64,000 bases of DNA from Chryseobacterium camelliae (GCF_002770595.1 NZ_CP022986.1:1240001-1304000); one strand, 5' to 3'; counted from the first letter of the stretch, positions 17,119 to 26,397 are shown. Program-made: numbers and translations. The notes: a model not told the origin generated them from the sequence alone.

Positions 17119-19827
17119 TTAAAACTTGTAGGTAACGGTTAGATATCCTGAAGTCGGCGGGATCGCTACGGTAAAGTAAGGCGTATTGTTGGCAACCGCG
17201 GAATCGTATTCCGCCTGTGTGAAGCTTTCAAATCCTGCCAGCTGCTGTACCAGGGATCCCGGGCGCTGATAGCTCATGACCCCGTATTTGTTCAGGACAT
17301 TATTGACGTTGATAATGGCGCTCAGGTTTTTAGTAAAATTATACCCGACACCCAGGTCGAACTGGGAAAATGCCGGCAGCTTATAAATATTAGTATTGCT
17401 GCCTTCTCTTTCCCCGAGGTAGCTCCAGGTCACAAAGGCGAAGGCATTGCCTACCGTGACGTTTGGAGTGATGTTGGCAATGATCTTCGGGGTATAGGCC
17501 ACAGTAGTTCCGGAATAGGAAACAATCTGGTCATCGGCAATTCCCGGCTTGTTAAGATTCCAGTAAAAGCCTTTCTTCACTTTCGGGTCCTGCAGTGTTA
17601 ATACGGCACGGATGGTGAAATGCGAGCTGGGTTTTATATTGGTTTCCACTTCCACCCCCCAGGTTTCATTTTCATTGTACAGGGTTGGTGTGGTGTAGAA
17701 TCCTCCGGCACCGTTATCCGCCATAGAACTTACCGGAATATTTTTCAGAATACTGTAGAACGGCGTTACAAAAGCATCAAAATAGGTGGTCTTTGCTTTA
17801 AGCCCCATTTCTGCCTGCTGGGTTTTCCTGGATTGGGGGTTCAGAAGCCCGATGGTGTCTTCCCGGTTGGAGGCAAAGAAAATATCCAGGTCCGGGGCTT
17901 TGCTTCCCTGGGAATACCTGCCGTAAATAGCAAACCTGTTGTTGAATTTATAATTAACGGCTGCAGAATAGGAAAAGTTATCGATCTGGCGGCTGTAGCT
18001 CACATTGGTCAGCCGCACCAGCGTATTGTTGTCATAAATGGTATACGGATTATTGTCCGGGCCACCCTGTAAGGATAACGTTCCGTTCTGCGTTTTCGTA
18101 TTGTTAAGGAAAGTCCGTGTATTGTCTCCCTTGATCCATACTTTTTCATACCGTACGCCCCAGTCTACCGTTAGGTTTTCGGTAATATCCCAGGTGTGGC
18201 CGAAAAATGCGGCTCCCTGCTGCTGTTTTGCCCTGAACTCCAGCAAATCTCCCGTACTTCCCGCTCCCTGGGCGAAACCATCCTTATTGGTTACCTCATA
18301 GGCTCCTGGAATCAGGTTGAAAGGGTTGGAAACAGTAGGATACAGCAGTCCGCCGGTGAAATCAAGCGTCAGCATCCGCGGACGGTTTTCCAGTGTGGTC
18401 AGTGCAATTCCATTGATCCCGGAAAACCTCCAGACATCGGAATAGCCGTAATACCCGCCGAAAGAGAAATTCATATTCCTCCACTTTTTATTGATGGTCA
18501 GCTGCGACATAGACTCCTTTACTTTATTCTCATAAAAGTTCAGGGGTGACAGGATGATGGAATTATTCTGTACATTTTGCCCAGGCAGCAGGTTTTTGGT
18601 CACATTGTAGGCAACACCGGTAGCGCCTACTCCTGCATTCACAGAAGCCAGCTCCTGACCGGTAAGGGCATCACGGAAAGAATAGGTTCCCACCCCAACA
18701 GTCCCCATCAGCAAAGCATAAGGCACATTGTCCGTAAGGGAAGTAACAAAGGCATTCCCGATGCTGTTCTGGGCCACGCTGTTATCGGCATATTTGCTGG
18801 TAAGGAACAATTTCCAGTTATTTCCCAGGTCATGATCCCAATTGACCGCTACAGACCTGTACTGGTTCCCGACCAGCCTTCCGGAATTGAAATCCACATT
18901 CCCGCCATGGATGAAGTCCTGTGAATTGTACTGCAACTTCGGGATGAGCAGCGAAGAACTGCTGCTGAAGCCTTCCGCAGGTTCGGGATCCGTATAGTTT
19001 TTTGTAGGGATGAGCTGGGCGTACCCGTTATGGTCATCCAGGTATTTCAGAAATACTTTGACGCTTCCGCGGTTGTATTTCTTCATGATATTGGCTTTCA
19101 CCTGCCCCCCGTTATTGAAAGGATAGCCGGGATACCTCGCACCCAGGTCATACCGGTAGAATCCACCGATATTGTAAAACCAGTTGTCTCCCAGTGGCCC
19201 GCCGAAATTGGCATCGATCCTGTGGAAACCTGAATTGTCAGCTCCCTGTACCCCGTATTTTGCACGGATCTCACCGGAAAATTTATTGCCTCCGGTTTTA
19301 GAGATGTAATTGAAGATACCGCCCGGGGCATTGGCTGCTGTAATGGAAGCCGGCCCGCCGCGTACGGCATCAATCTGTGCTATGGTAGCATCCGCCCTCA
19401 GGAAAAAATCGGGGCCGTAATTAAAATAGGTGGTATTGGTCACCGGAAGTCCGTCTTCCTGCATGGAGATGTATTCATAGGCAAAAGTCCCGTCTGCGGA
19501 CCCCGCGGAAATCCCCCTTGAGGACACATTATTCCGGATTTCGCCCAGTGAGGAGTTTACATAGACACCGGGAACATTCTTGAGCAGGTCCGCGGCACTG
19601 TTGGGCACCTGGCGTTCGATCAGTTCACTCTTCAACACCGAAATGGCGACCGGAGCGTTCATCCGCGTCCTCTTATCGAATACTCCGGTGACGATCACCT
19701 CATCGATATTGGCTGTTTTGGTGGTATCCGTCTTTTTCTGCTGCTGGGCCAGTACCGTTGCGGAAGCAGTAAAAAAAAGCAGGGCAATACTTATTTTAGA
19801 ATGCAGTATTTGAGTTGTTCTCTTCAT
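17119..19827 (-). CDS. TonB-dependent outer-membrane receptor
   Basis: A 902-residue TonB-dependent receptor: signal peptide ending at VLAQQ, TonB-box-like region with IDEVIVTG, plug domain (about 50-180, with LLKNVPGVYV and GGIFNYIS), then a 22-strand-type barrel finishing in the terminal Phe of YLTVTYKF. It lacks the carboxypeptidase-like N-terminal domain of SusC proteins, and no susD neighbour exists, so it is a classical receptor rather than a SusCD pair. The flanking glucosidase and esterases point to import of a glycoside or ester. Confidence 0.93.
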   Translation of the reverse strand: MKRTTQILHSKISIALLFFTASATVLAQQQKKTDTTKTANIDEVIVTGVFDKRTRMNAPVAISVLKSELIERQVPNSAADLLKNVPGVYVNSSLGEIRNNVSSRGISAGSADGTFAYEYISMQEDGLPVTNTTYFNYGPDFFLRADATIAQIDAVRGGPASITAANAPGGIFNYISKTGGNKFSGEIRAKYGVQGADNSGFHRIDANFGGPLGDNWFYNIGGFYRYDLGARYPGYPFNNGGQVKANIMKKYNRGSVKVFLKYLDDHNGYAQLIPTKNYTDPEPAEGFSSSSSLLIPKLQYNSQDFIHGGNVDFNSGRLVGNQYRSVAVNWDHDLGNNWKLFLTSKYADNSVAQNSIGNAFVTSLTDNVPYALLMGTVGVGTYSFRDALTGQELASVNAGVGATGVAYNVTKNLLPGQNVQNNSIILSPLNFYENKVKESMSQLTINKKWRNMNFSFGGYYGYSDVWRFSGINGIALTTLENRPRMLTLDFTGGLLYPTVSNPFNLIPGAYEVTNKDGFAQGAGSTGDLLEFRAKQQQGAAFFGHTWDITENLTVDWGVRYEKVWIKGDNTRTFLNNTKTQNGTLSLQGGPDNNPYTIYDNNTLVRLTNVSYSRQIDNFSYSAAVNYKFNNRFAIYGRYSQGSKAPDLDIFFASNREDTIGLLNPQSRKTQQAEMGLKAKTTYFDAFVTPFYSILKNIPVSSMADNGAGGFYTTPTLYNENETWGVEVETNIKPSSHFTIRAVLTLQDPKVKKGFYWNLNKPGIADDQIVSYSGTTVAYTPKIIANITPNVTVGNAFAFVTWSYLGEREGSNTNIYKLPAFSQFDLGVGYNFTKNLSAIINVNNVLNKYGVMSYQRPGSLVQQLAGFESFTQAEYDSAVANNTPYFTVAIPPTSGYLTVTYKF

Positions 19828-19835
19828 AATAATGG

Positions 19836-20723
19836 TTAGTTTATTCCGTATTTATTGAGCCAGGACGTCATTTCCCTGAACTCCATCTGCTGGTCTGCCG
19901 GCTTTTTCTCGATCTGATGGCCGGCGCCGGGAACTACGACAAGCTTGTAAGGAGTACCCTTGGCTTTCAATGCTTTTTCAAGGATATAAGCCTGTGGGAT
20001 AGGCACGACCTCGTCTTGGTCGCCATGGATGATCATGATCGGGATTTTACTGACGTAAGCTACCGGGCTTGTTTTGGCATACGCAGGCGGAACAGGATCT
20101 CCGGGCTTCCAGACCGTAGTATTGCCGGACATTTTATCCAGGACTTCAAAAAGGTTGGCCGCTTTGACGTATTTCAGGGTCGGGACATCGGTAAAGTCTA
20201 CCGGCCCGCACCGCTCTATAATCGTCCTGATGTCAGGATTTTTTGTATAGGCATACATCATCGATACATGCGCGCCCGAGCTTGCTCCCGTAATGGAGAA
20301 GCCGCTGCTGCGGGTATTCCATTCCTTTGAATGATCAGCCAGGTATTTCACTACATGGTCAATATCATCCAGGAGCTCAGGAAGGTGGGTGTCTTCCCTA
20401 TTGGCATACCGGTAGTTGATATTGGCTACTGCAATACCGTGGGAAACCAGGTATTCGGAAAGCTTTCCGTCAAATTTCCGGTCTCCCTGGGTCCAGGCTC
20501 CGCCATGGATATTGATTACAAAGGCGGTTTTCGGGGAACGGTCTGCCGGAAGGTAAACATCCATTACATTTCTTTCAAAATCTCCGTACCGCACATCTTT
20601 CAGGACTTCAGAAGACCAGCGGCGCTGTGCGGAGGCTTGCTCAGGAGTTTTCGGAGCTGTGGAGCAAGAGGCTGCACCGGTCATAGCCAGCGCAAGCATA
20701 AGAGCTTTACAATAGTTCATCAT
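19836..20723 (-). CDS. Alpha/beta hydrolase lipoprotein (esterase)
   Basis: Lipoprotein signal (lipobox TGAASC) followed by an alpha/beta hydrolase fold. INIHGGAWTQGD supplies the oxyanion hole and SITGASSGAHVSM the nucleophile Ser; Asp in IIHGDQDEVV and His in PGAGHQIEK complete the triad. It lies between the acyl-CoA ligase (four-base overlap) and the TonB receptor (eight-base gap) in one operon. A role in releasing an acyl group from an imported compound fits, but is inferred. Confidence 0.88.
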   Translation of the reverse strand: MMNYCKALMLALAMTGAASCSTAPKTPEQASAQRRWSSEVLKDVRYGDFERNVMDVYLPADRSPKTAFVINIHGGAWTQGDRKFDGKLSEYLVSHGIAVANINYRYANREDTHLPELLDDIDHVVKYLADHSKEWNTRSSGFSITGASSGAHVSMMYAYTKNPDIRTIIERCGPVDFTDVPTLKYVKAANLFEVLDKMSGNTTVWKPGDPVPPAYAKTSPVAYVSKIPIMIIHGDQDEVVPIPQAYILEKALKAKGTPYKLVVVPGAGHQIEKKPADQQMEFREMTSWLNKYGIN

Positions 20724-22255
20724 ATCTTTTTTTCTGTTTTTAAAAGTTTTTTAAGGATTTTCCCGGTAGCACTTAAGGGCAGTTCATCAATGAACTCAAT
20801 GATCCTGGGATATTTGTATGTTGCGATCTTCTGTTTGGTCCATGCCGTAATGTCACTTTCAGAAACGGTGCTTCCCGGTTTCTTTACCACAAAGGCTTTC
20901 ACTTCTTCCCCCAGCTTTTCATCCGGATGGCCTACTACGGCTACCAGAGAAATATCGGGGTGCTTAATCATCACTTCCTCTACTTCCCGCGGATATACAT
21001 TCATGCCGCCGCGGATGATCAGTTCCTTTTTGCGGTCAACGATAAAAAAGAACCCGTCCTGGTCTTTTACCGCAATATCGCCGGAGAACAGCCAGCCGTT
21101 TTTCAGGACTTCAGCCGTTTCACCGGGCCTTCTGTAATAGGATTTCATCACATTGGGACCGCGGAATATCAGTTCTCCCTTTTCACCTTCCGGCAGCTCG
21201 TTCCCGTCATCGTCTACAATCTTTACATCGACGCCCCAGATCGGTGTGCCGATGGAACCTGCTTTTACGCCTATTTCAAGCTGGTTGAAGGTAACGACCG
21301 GTGACCCTTCAGACATGCCATAGCCTTCGATGATAGGGACATCAAACCTGGTTTTGAACTCGTCAATGATTTTTACCGGTAACGAAGCTCCGCCTGAAAT
21401 ACAGATCCTGAGGTTTTTAATTGCGTTCCTGTTTTCTTCGGAATCCTCCTCATTCAGAAGTGCCCAGTACATGGAAGGCACACCGGCAAAAATTCTGATG
21501 CTGAATTTTTGTATCAGCTGATATACCGTTCCGGCTTCAAATTTCGGGAGAAGCACCAGATGGAGGGATTTGCGGATCCCGGCAAGCATCATCACTGTCA
21601 ATCCGAAAATATGGAACAGCGGAAGCACGACCAGCTGGGCCTCAAATTCTCTGGACCCAACTATTCCGGTAGAGGTTTCGGCATTCGTAAACAGATTGAG
21701 GTGCGACAGCTCTGCCCCTTTAGGTTTTCCGGTGGTTCCTGAAGTATAGAGGATCACAGCCGTATCTTCCGCAGCGGTGGTATAGCATTCGAACGTCTCT
21801 TCTTCATCCCGGATAAAGTCATCCAGGCTGAGGATATCACCGGAAGAAGGACCAATGCTGATCAAATGCTTACAGCTTCCTGTTTTATCGAATCCCTCCT
21901 TACCCCATTGACCGGTCGGCAGTTCGGGTGTCCCGGCGAAGCAGAAAAAAAGGCTGCTTTCGGAATCGGAAAGGTGGTAGCTGATTTCGTCAGGTTTCAT
22001 CAGGATGCTCAGCGGAACTACCGAGGCGCCGGTCTTCAGAATCCCGAAGAACACCACGGCAAATTGGGGAATATTCGGGCATAGAAGCGCTACTTTGTCG
22101 CCATGGCCGATTCCTTTCTTCGTTAAGGCATGGGCTACCTGGCAGACCTTCTTATGGAATTCCTCATAGGTTAAGGTGGTAGCACCAAAGCTCAGGGCCG
22201 GTCTTTCAGGGTTCCTTTTAGCACTCTGCTCCACTAAAAATGATAGGTTCAGCAT
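20720..22255 (-). CDS. AMP-forming acyl-CoA ligase
   Basis: ANL-superfamily acid-CoA ligase (511 residues from the chosen start). Motifs are the P-loop ILYTSGTTGKPKGAELSH, the EGYGMSEGSP segment, the GDIAVKDQDGFFFIVDR hinge with its Asp, and the C-terminal Lys in LPLSATGKILKKLL. It activates a carboxylic acid to its CoA thioester. I prefer the Met at 22255 because the family N-terminus MLNLSFLVEQSAKRNP begins there; the open frame extends nine codons upstream. First gene of the operon; with esterases and a glucosidase it suggests activation of a fatty or aromatic acid released from the imported compound. Confidence 0.88.
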   Translation of the reverse strand: MLNLSFLVEQSAKRNPERPALSFGATTLTYEEFHKKVCQVAHALTKKGIGHGDKVALLCPNIPQFAVVFFGILKTGASVVPLSILMKPDEISYHLSDSESSLFFCFAGTPELPTGQWGKEGFDKTGSCKHLISIGPSSGDILSLDDFIRDEEETFECYTTAAEDTAVILYTSGTTGKPKGAELSHLNLFTNAETSTGIVGSREFEAQLVVLPLFHIFGLTVMMLAGIRKSLHLVLLPKFEAGTVYQLIQKFSIRIFAGVPSMYWALLNEEDSEENRNAIKNLRICISGGASLPVKIIDEFKTRFDVPIIEGYGMSEGSPVVTFNQLEIGVKAGSIGTPIWGVDVKIVDDDGNELPEGEKGELIFRGPNVMKSYYRRPGETAEVLKNGWLFSGDIAVKDQDGFFFIVDRKKELIIRGGMNVYPREVEEVMIKHPDISLVAVVGHPDEKLGEEVKAFVVKKPGSTVSESDITAWTKQKIATYKYPRIIEFIDELPLSATGKILKKLLKTEKKI

Positions 22256-22334
22256 ACAAATCCGTTCATATTGGGTTAACATTTAAACGAAAAAGCCCTT
22301 ATACAGGCACTTTCCGTGTTTTTTTATCCTAACT

Positions 22335-22344
22335 CCAAATTAAT
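22335..22344 (-). promoter_or_regulatory. Probable promoter of the acyl-CoA ligase operon
   Basis: Minus-strand ATTAATTTGG resembles the -7 box (one base short of TAnnTTTG). Its TTTG lies 25 bases from the proximal AraC-type repeat, almost the same geometry as at the 26.3 kb promoter (26 bases). Confidence 0.45.
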
Positions 22345-22363
22345 GATCTCACGGACAGGCGGT

Positions 22364-22402
22364 GAAACGAAAAGGAAATTTCATGATACGAAAAAGGAAT
22401 TT
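22364..22402. promoter_or_regulatory. Direct-repeat operator, probable AraC-family site 1
   Basis: Two direct repeats, GAAACGAAAAGGAAATTT (22364-22381) and GATACGAAAAAGGAATTT (22385-22402), 21 bases apart start to start (two helical turns). The same pair with the same spacing occurs at 26359. It lies between the araC-like gene and the catabolic operon, upstream of the operon's promoter. Confidence 0.7.
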
Positions 22403-22423
22403 GTACTGAGGTGTATAATACAA

Positions 22424-22468
22424 CGGACGCTCAAAAACACATTGTTAATCATGGTTAATGAGCGTCCG
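22424..22468 (-). terminator. Hairpin after the AraC-family gene
   Basis: Perfect ten-base stem CGGACGCTCA / TGAGCGTCCG with a 25-base loop, 20 bases past the AraC-family stop. No U-run follows, so termination is only probable. Confidence 0.5.
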
Positions 22469-22487
22469 CATATTGCTGTTTAATTTT

Positions 22488-23363
22488 TCAGAGGCGTTCT
22501 TCGGAGGGCAGTTTCCCGAAATATCGCTGGTACAGCTGGGAAAAATGCCCACGGTTATTATAGCCGATGTAATCTCCTATTTCGCCGATGGGCTTTTCGG
22601 TTTCCAGAAGCAGTTTCTTGGCCGTCTCCATACGGGTTTTGATGATGTACTGGCGGATCGGGAGTTGAGTATAGTTTTTAAAGCCTTTTTTCAGGTCGCA
22701 GTTATTCAGCCCGCAGTAGCGGCTGATCTCTTTGATAGCGAGCTCACGGAACGCATGGGTATCCACGAAGTCCTTGGCCAGCCTGATCTTTTCTTCCAGT
22801 GCTTTTTTACTTTCAAAGGCCTTCTCGTCAGAGAGCAGGTAATGGATCCAGTAGTTCAGGAATTCCAGGATACGGCTCTCCAGGATGATACTGTCTGAAT
22901 AGTTTTCAAAAGGGGTATCAAAGATGGTTTTCAGCTTTTCGCGGCTCAGGTAATTGCGTTCGGCATTTTCGAGTTTCTCTTTCAGCAGGCTGTTGTCTTT
23001 TGAGAAAAGGGTTTTCGGGACAAAGATCCTCATGCCGTCCACATTGGTGGTATCGTGCTCGAATTCTTTTTTCCCGTTGATGAAATTGCTGCTGATCTTG
23101 CCATCTGTACTGATCCGGAAATCCATCAGGCCGTTATCGCCTACTTTATGCGGAGAATGGAAAATGGTTTTTTCCCCGAAATCCCATTTGCCCCTGAAGA
23201 AGTGGAAGTTCTTTTTGTTGAACAGGATCAGCTTTCCCGAACCCAGATCTTCAGGCATTTCCAGAAAGGTCGCATTCAGGAAATCCTTCTGATCGAAGCT
23301 GTAATTCTGAAGCAGGCCGTGTTTAAAGCCCTCAGCTTCAAGATAAGGAAGAACGAGTTCCAT
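22488..23363 (-). CDS. AraC-family transcriptional regulator
   Basis: 291 residues. The C-terminal 100 residues hold two helix-turn-helix motifs typical of AraC proteins (LAIKEISRYCGLNNCDLKKGF and IGEIGDYIGYNNRGHFSQLY, each quoted near its core), ending RYFGKLPSEERL. The N-terminal domain is not one I recognise; it resembles the AraC regulators that sense small ligands in Bacteroidota. The long open frame starts 52 codons earlier, but the Met at 23363 gives the natural start (MELVLPYLEAEGF). The 21-bp-spaced direct repeats upstream of two nearby transcription units are its likely operators. Confidence 0.88.
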   Translation of the reverse strand: MELVLPYLEAEGFKHGLLQNYSFDQKDFLNATFLEMPEDLGSGKLILFNKKNFHFFRGKWDFGEKTIFHSPHKVGDNGLMDFRISTDGKISSNFINGKKEFEHDTTNVDGMRIFVPKTLFSKDNSLLKEKLENAERNYLSREKLKTIFDTPFENYSDSIILESRILEFLNYWIHYLLSDEKAFESKKALEEKIRLAKDFVDTHAFRELAIKEISRYCGLNNCDLKKGFKNYTQLPIRQYIIKTRMETAKKLLLETEKPIGEIGDYIGYNNRGHFSQLYQRYFGKLPSEERL

Positions 23364-23424
23364 AGAAATAATTTTTATCCCGGGTAAGTTAACATTTTTT
23401 AATATATGACAAAAATCATGTGTG

Positions 23425-24546
23425 TTACCTGAATATTTTCTGTGAGAACTGATAGAGGCACCGCCTCCAGGTGAGCCATTCATGGTAGGTTCCAGGAGAT
23501 TGATAGGCGGTGAAAGCATAGTGGTTACGATGGAAAAAATCAGTCAGGATACGGTTGAACTCCTCAAAACGGCTGCCTTCCTTTTCCCCGATTCCAATGA
23601 AGAAGTACGGCTTTTTACCGGAAGACAGCAAATTCTGAACAGGCAGCTCCTTAAACGGTTCGTTTTCCGTAGCTTCATAAATAACGGGACTGAACGCTCC
23701 GACAGCGGAAAATGTATCCGGATGCAGAACGCCGATCAGCATGGCCTGGTAACTGCCGCGGGAAAGGCCGGCTACTGCTTTCTGTTCGTCAGTCCGGTAT
23801 TTCTTCTCTATAAAAGGCATCAGTTCGGAAACGAGCCACTGGTCAAGGTTTCTGGAGGAAAGGACCGTCCTTGGATAATTGTCCGGCATTTTTTCCTGTT
23901 CAGGCGTTAAGGCTACCCCGTAATCCATTACCACGATCATTTCCTTTGCTTTTTTCGCTGCAAAAAGATTATCGAGGATATGGCCGATATGGCCCTGCTT
24001 TTCCCATCCGGTGATGTCTTCCCCGGTTCCGTGGTAAAGGTAGAGGACCGGGAATTTGCCTTTGCCGTAATCGGGCGGAAGGTACACTTTAAACTTCCGC
24101 TGCTGCTGGGTGGTTTCAGAATACAGGCTGTCATTCACAATCCTGCCGTGCGGGACCTTTTTAGGAAAGAAGAAATCTTCACCTGACGGAATTTCAATCC
24201 CGCTGGTAGGCTGGCTGTATCCGAAATAAAGCCGGGTATTGGGATCATTCGTCCTTTTTCCGTCAACGTTGAACCAGTAATAGTGGAAACCGGGTTCCAT
24301 AGCTGAAGTACGGACGGTCCAGTAGCCATCCTTTCCTTTAATCGGTGTAGACCTGATATCCTTCATACCGTCACCGCCTTCCAGGACGACAGATTTCGCG
24401 GTGGGAAAATATACTTTGAAGCTGGCTTCATGCTGAGCATTGATTTTTGGAGATTCCTTTCCCGGCAGGGCTGTTACCGACGTTTTCCAGCCTTGGGAAA
24501 AGAGGATTTGGGAACATAAAAAACTGATGAATATGGCAATTTTCAT
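23425..24546 (-). CDS. Secreted CE1/enterochelin esterase-like hydrolase
   Basis: Signal peptide (ends near ILFSQGW), an N-terminal E-set/CBM48-like domain (about residues 20-115, with VYFPTAKSVVLEGG and GFHYYWFNVDG), and an esterase D/CE1 domain with nucleophile Ser in VAGLSRGSYQAM and the His in GTYHEWLTWR near the C-terminus. Such two-domain proteins are feruloyl or acetyl xylan esterases in polysaccharide and glycoside loci. The chosen start (24546) gives the signal peptide directly; the open frame runs 21 codons further upstream. The GH2 pseudogene ends 19 bases before it. Confidence 0.88.
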   Translation of the reverse strand: MKIAIFISFLCSQILFSQGWKTSVTALPGKESPKINAQHEASFKVYFPTAKSVVLEGGDGMKDIRSTPIKGKDGYWTVRTSAMEPGFHYYWFNVDGKRTNDPNTRLYFGYSQPTSGIEIPSGEDFFFPKKVPHGRIVNDSLYSETTQQQRKFKVYLPPDYGKGKFPVLYLYHGTGEDITGWEKQGHIGHILDNLFAAKKAKEMIVVMDYGVALTPEQEKMPDNYPRTVLSSRNLDQWLVSELMPFIEKKYRTDEQKAVAGLSRGSYQAMLIGVLHPDTFSAVGAFSPVIYEATENEPFKELPVQNLLSSGKKPYFFIGIGEKEGSRFEEFNRILTDFFHRNHYAFTAYQSPGTYHEWLTWRRCLYQFSQKIFR

Positions 24547-24565
24547 AGGTGATTTGTTGAAGATA

Positions 24566-25037
24566 TTATTTGAGCTTAAATATATAGGAAAATTCATAAT
24601 GTGAGTCATTGAGGAGGTATTGAGGATGGGGAAGCGATTTCCAGCTGTCGCCCCCTCCTACGCCGCGCTGTTTAAGGTCTATATTCAGATAGATATTTTT
24701 GCTTGGCGGAAGGTCTGTGGGATGCTGCTGTTTCTTGGTGGCGTTGTAATATTGGTTTTCTTTAGTGCCGCTGTAAATGCACGCAAAGACGCTCCATTGC
24801 GGTCCCGGTAATTTTTATACGAATCTCTTTCGCAATAACTATGGTGATGAAGTTCCCGACAGGCATCATCCAGTGATCAGAAATGTGGCATCCCAGTAAA
24901 AAAAGCACAAAGCCGGTATGCGGTTTTTCTTTTCCTTTCCCTGTATAAGAAGGATTTTCCCAATCGTTGGATTGGGAAAATGCCATTGAAAAAACTATAT
25001 AAAAACCAAATAATAGTATCCGTGTCAGATGGACCAT
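24566..25037 (-). pseudogene. GH2 beta-galactosidase remnant with internal deletion and frameshifts
   Basis: Both ends of a LacZ-type GH2 enzyme are recognisable, but the catalytic middle is gone. The 5' end encodes a signal peptide followed by NDWENPSYTGKGKEKPH, the family N-terminus. The 3' end, in other frames, encodes YRDRNGAS, then IYSGTKENQYYN and finally NIDLKQRGVGGGDSWKSLPH with stop TAA at 24566, matching the family motif 'DYKQMGVGGDDSW'. At least two frameshifts and a large deletion (about 900 residues missing) separate them. It sits directly upstream of the CE1-like esterase. Confidence 0.85.
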
Positions 25038-25308
25038 GAATGTGGGGTATTTCTTTTTTATATTGATGATGATGTGTTATGATACAGAGTAAAAGTGTCT
25101 TTGACTTGTAGTCAATCCATCCTCTTCTGCCTACAGAATACATATAGCTGATCCCCTTCTTACACAGCACAGCAGGACCTGATGATTGTGTTTTTATTGA
25201 ATGTCCCGCTGCATCTGCATCAGGGTAAACCGGATTAATCAAGGTCCGGCTCCGATCAGCTTATAGGTATCCGGTTATATGTATGGTACGGAACTTTGCA
25301 GGTCCGTA
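25038..25308. other. Intergenic DNA without a supported gene
   Basis: About 270 bases between the GH2 remnant and the HSL-like gene. Frames here are broken or have no family signature. It may contain the old promoter of the GH2 gene. Confidence 0.4.
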
Positions 25309-26304
25309 TTACTTCAGGAATTGTTTAACCATCCGGAAGATGACATCGGCACTTCCGGGCAGGGGCATGCCGTGGGCATAGCCTGCATAGACATGGAGCT
25401 CGGTAAAGTTGCCGGCTTTCATGAGGCGGTCTGCATAAGCGATGCCGCTGTCGCGCAATGGGTCGGTTCCGGCAACAAAGATCACGGTCGGCGGCAGATT
25501 GGACACATCGCTGATGTTGCCCGGCAGGACGTATTTTGCTTTTGAATTGCCGTTTTTGCCGATGTACATGCGTTCCATAATGGGGAAATCATCACTTTTC
25601 AGTCCGGGAACCCTTTTCAGCTCAATGGCAGACGGATAATCGGTGCGGAAGTCGCCCGGCAGGATTTCCAGGATTTCCAGGCCGATCTTCGGACCTTTTT
25701 TATCCCTGGCGAACTGGGCGAGGCTTCCGGATAGTCCGGCCCCGGCGCTGGAGCCGCCTACGGCGATCAGCGCCGGGTTGCCGCCGATGCTTTTCGCATG
25801 TTCAGATGCCCACAATAAAGTGGCATAGGCATCGTGAAGGCCTGCCGGAAAAGGATTTTCCGGGGCCAGGCGGTAATCGACGTTGATCACCACCATGTGT
25901 CCTTTTACGGCATAATCGGCACAGCGCTGGTGGTCCCATTTTGGGGTCCCGAAAATAAATCCGCCGCCGTGGAACCACAGGAATACCGGAAGGTTCTGCG
26001 CATTTTTAGGTTTATAGATCGTTACCGGAATATCTGGATCTTTGGGATCCATTCCGGGGATTTTAGATTGGGTGACTTCCACACTGTCCTTATTTGTAAG
26101 CTCGGGCCAGGGTTTCTCGGCGTGCTCCTTCCGCTGCTTTTTAATCTCGTCCAGTGTGATTTCCATAATCGGCGTATACACGGCCATGGCGAACTGCGGC
26201 AGCAGCCGCTTTCCGGTTTCTTTAATCGTCAGGGGTTTATATTCCTGGGAGAACAGGAGTCCGGAAACCAATACAAACATGAGTTTCAGTATGGGATTTT
26301 TCAT
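25309..26304 (-). CDS. Secreted HSL-family (GDXG) alpha/beta hydrolase
   Basis: Signal peptide (cleavage near LLFSQEY) then an alpha/beta hydrolase of the hormone-sensitive lipase group. Diagnostic motifs are LWFHGGGFIFG (oxyanion), DYRLAPENPFPAG, GGSSAGAGLSG (nucleophile Ser), AGTDPLRD (Asp) and YAHGMPLPGS (His). It probably removes acyl groups from small esters in the periplasm. Its promoter carries the same 21-bp-spaced repeats as the acyl-CoA ligase operon, so the two units are probably co-regulated by the AraC-type protein. Confidence 0.9.
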   Translation of the reverse strand: MKNPILKLMFVLVSGLLFSQEYKPLTIKETGKRLLPQFAMAVYTPIMEITLDEIKKQRKEHAEKPWPELTNKDSVEVTQSKIPGMDPKDPDIPVTIYKPKNAQNLPVFLWFHGGGFIFGTPKWDHQRCADYAVKGHMVVINVDYRLAPENPFPAGLHDAYATLLWASEHAKSIGGNPALIAVGGSSAGAGLSGSLAQFARDKKGPKIGLEILEILPGDFRTDYPSAIELKRVPGLKSDDFPIMERMYIGKNGNSKAKYVLPGNISDVSNLPPTVIFVAGTDPLRDSGIAYADRLMKAGNFTELHVYAGYAHGMPLPGSADVIFRMVKQFLK

Positions 26305-26329
26305 AATGCTAAGGTGTTGTTCAGGAAAT

Positions 26330-26337
26330 CAAATTTA
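26330..26337 (-). promoter_or_regulatory. -7 box (TAAATTTG) of the HSL-like gene
   Basis: Exact TAnnTTTG match on the minus strand, 25 bases from the gene start. The expected -33 position falls on the proximal copy of the AraC-type repeat, as at activator-dependent promoters. Confidence 0.65.
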
Positions 26338-26358
26338 ACCTTATCCTGTTTTCCTGAG

Positions 26359-26397
26359 GATACGAAAAAGATATTTGATGATACGAAAGGGGAATTA
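26359..26397. promoter_or_regulatory. Direct-repeat operator, probable AraC-family site 2
   Basis: GATACGAAAAAGATATTT (26359-26376) and GATACGAAAGGGGAATTA (26380-26397), start-to-start spacing 21, matching the pair at 22364. It abuts the -33 region of the HSL-like hydrolase promoter. Confidence 0.7.

Noticed and set aside
24877..25242. 121-codon minus-strand frame across the GH2 remnant
   Set aside because: It lies out of frame with the recognisable GH2 fragments and shows no family signature.
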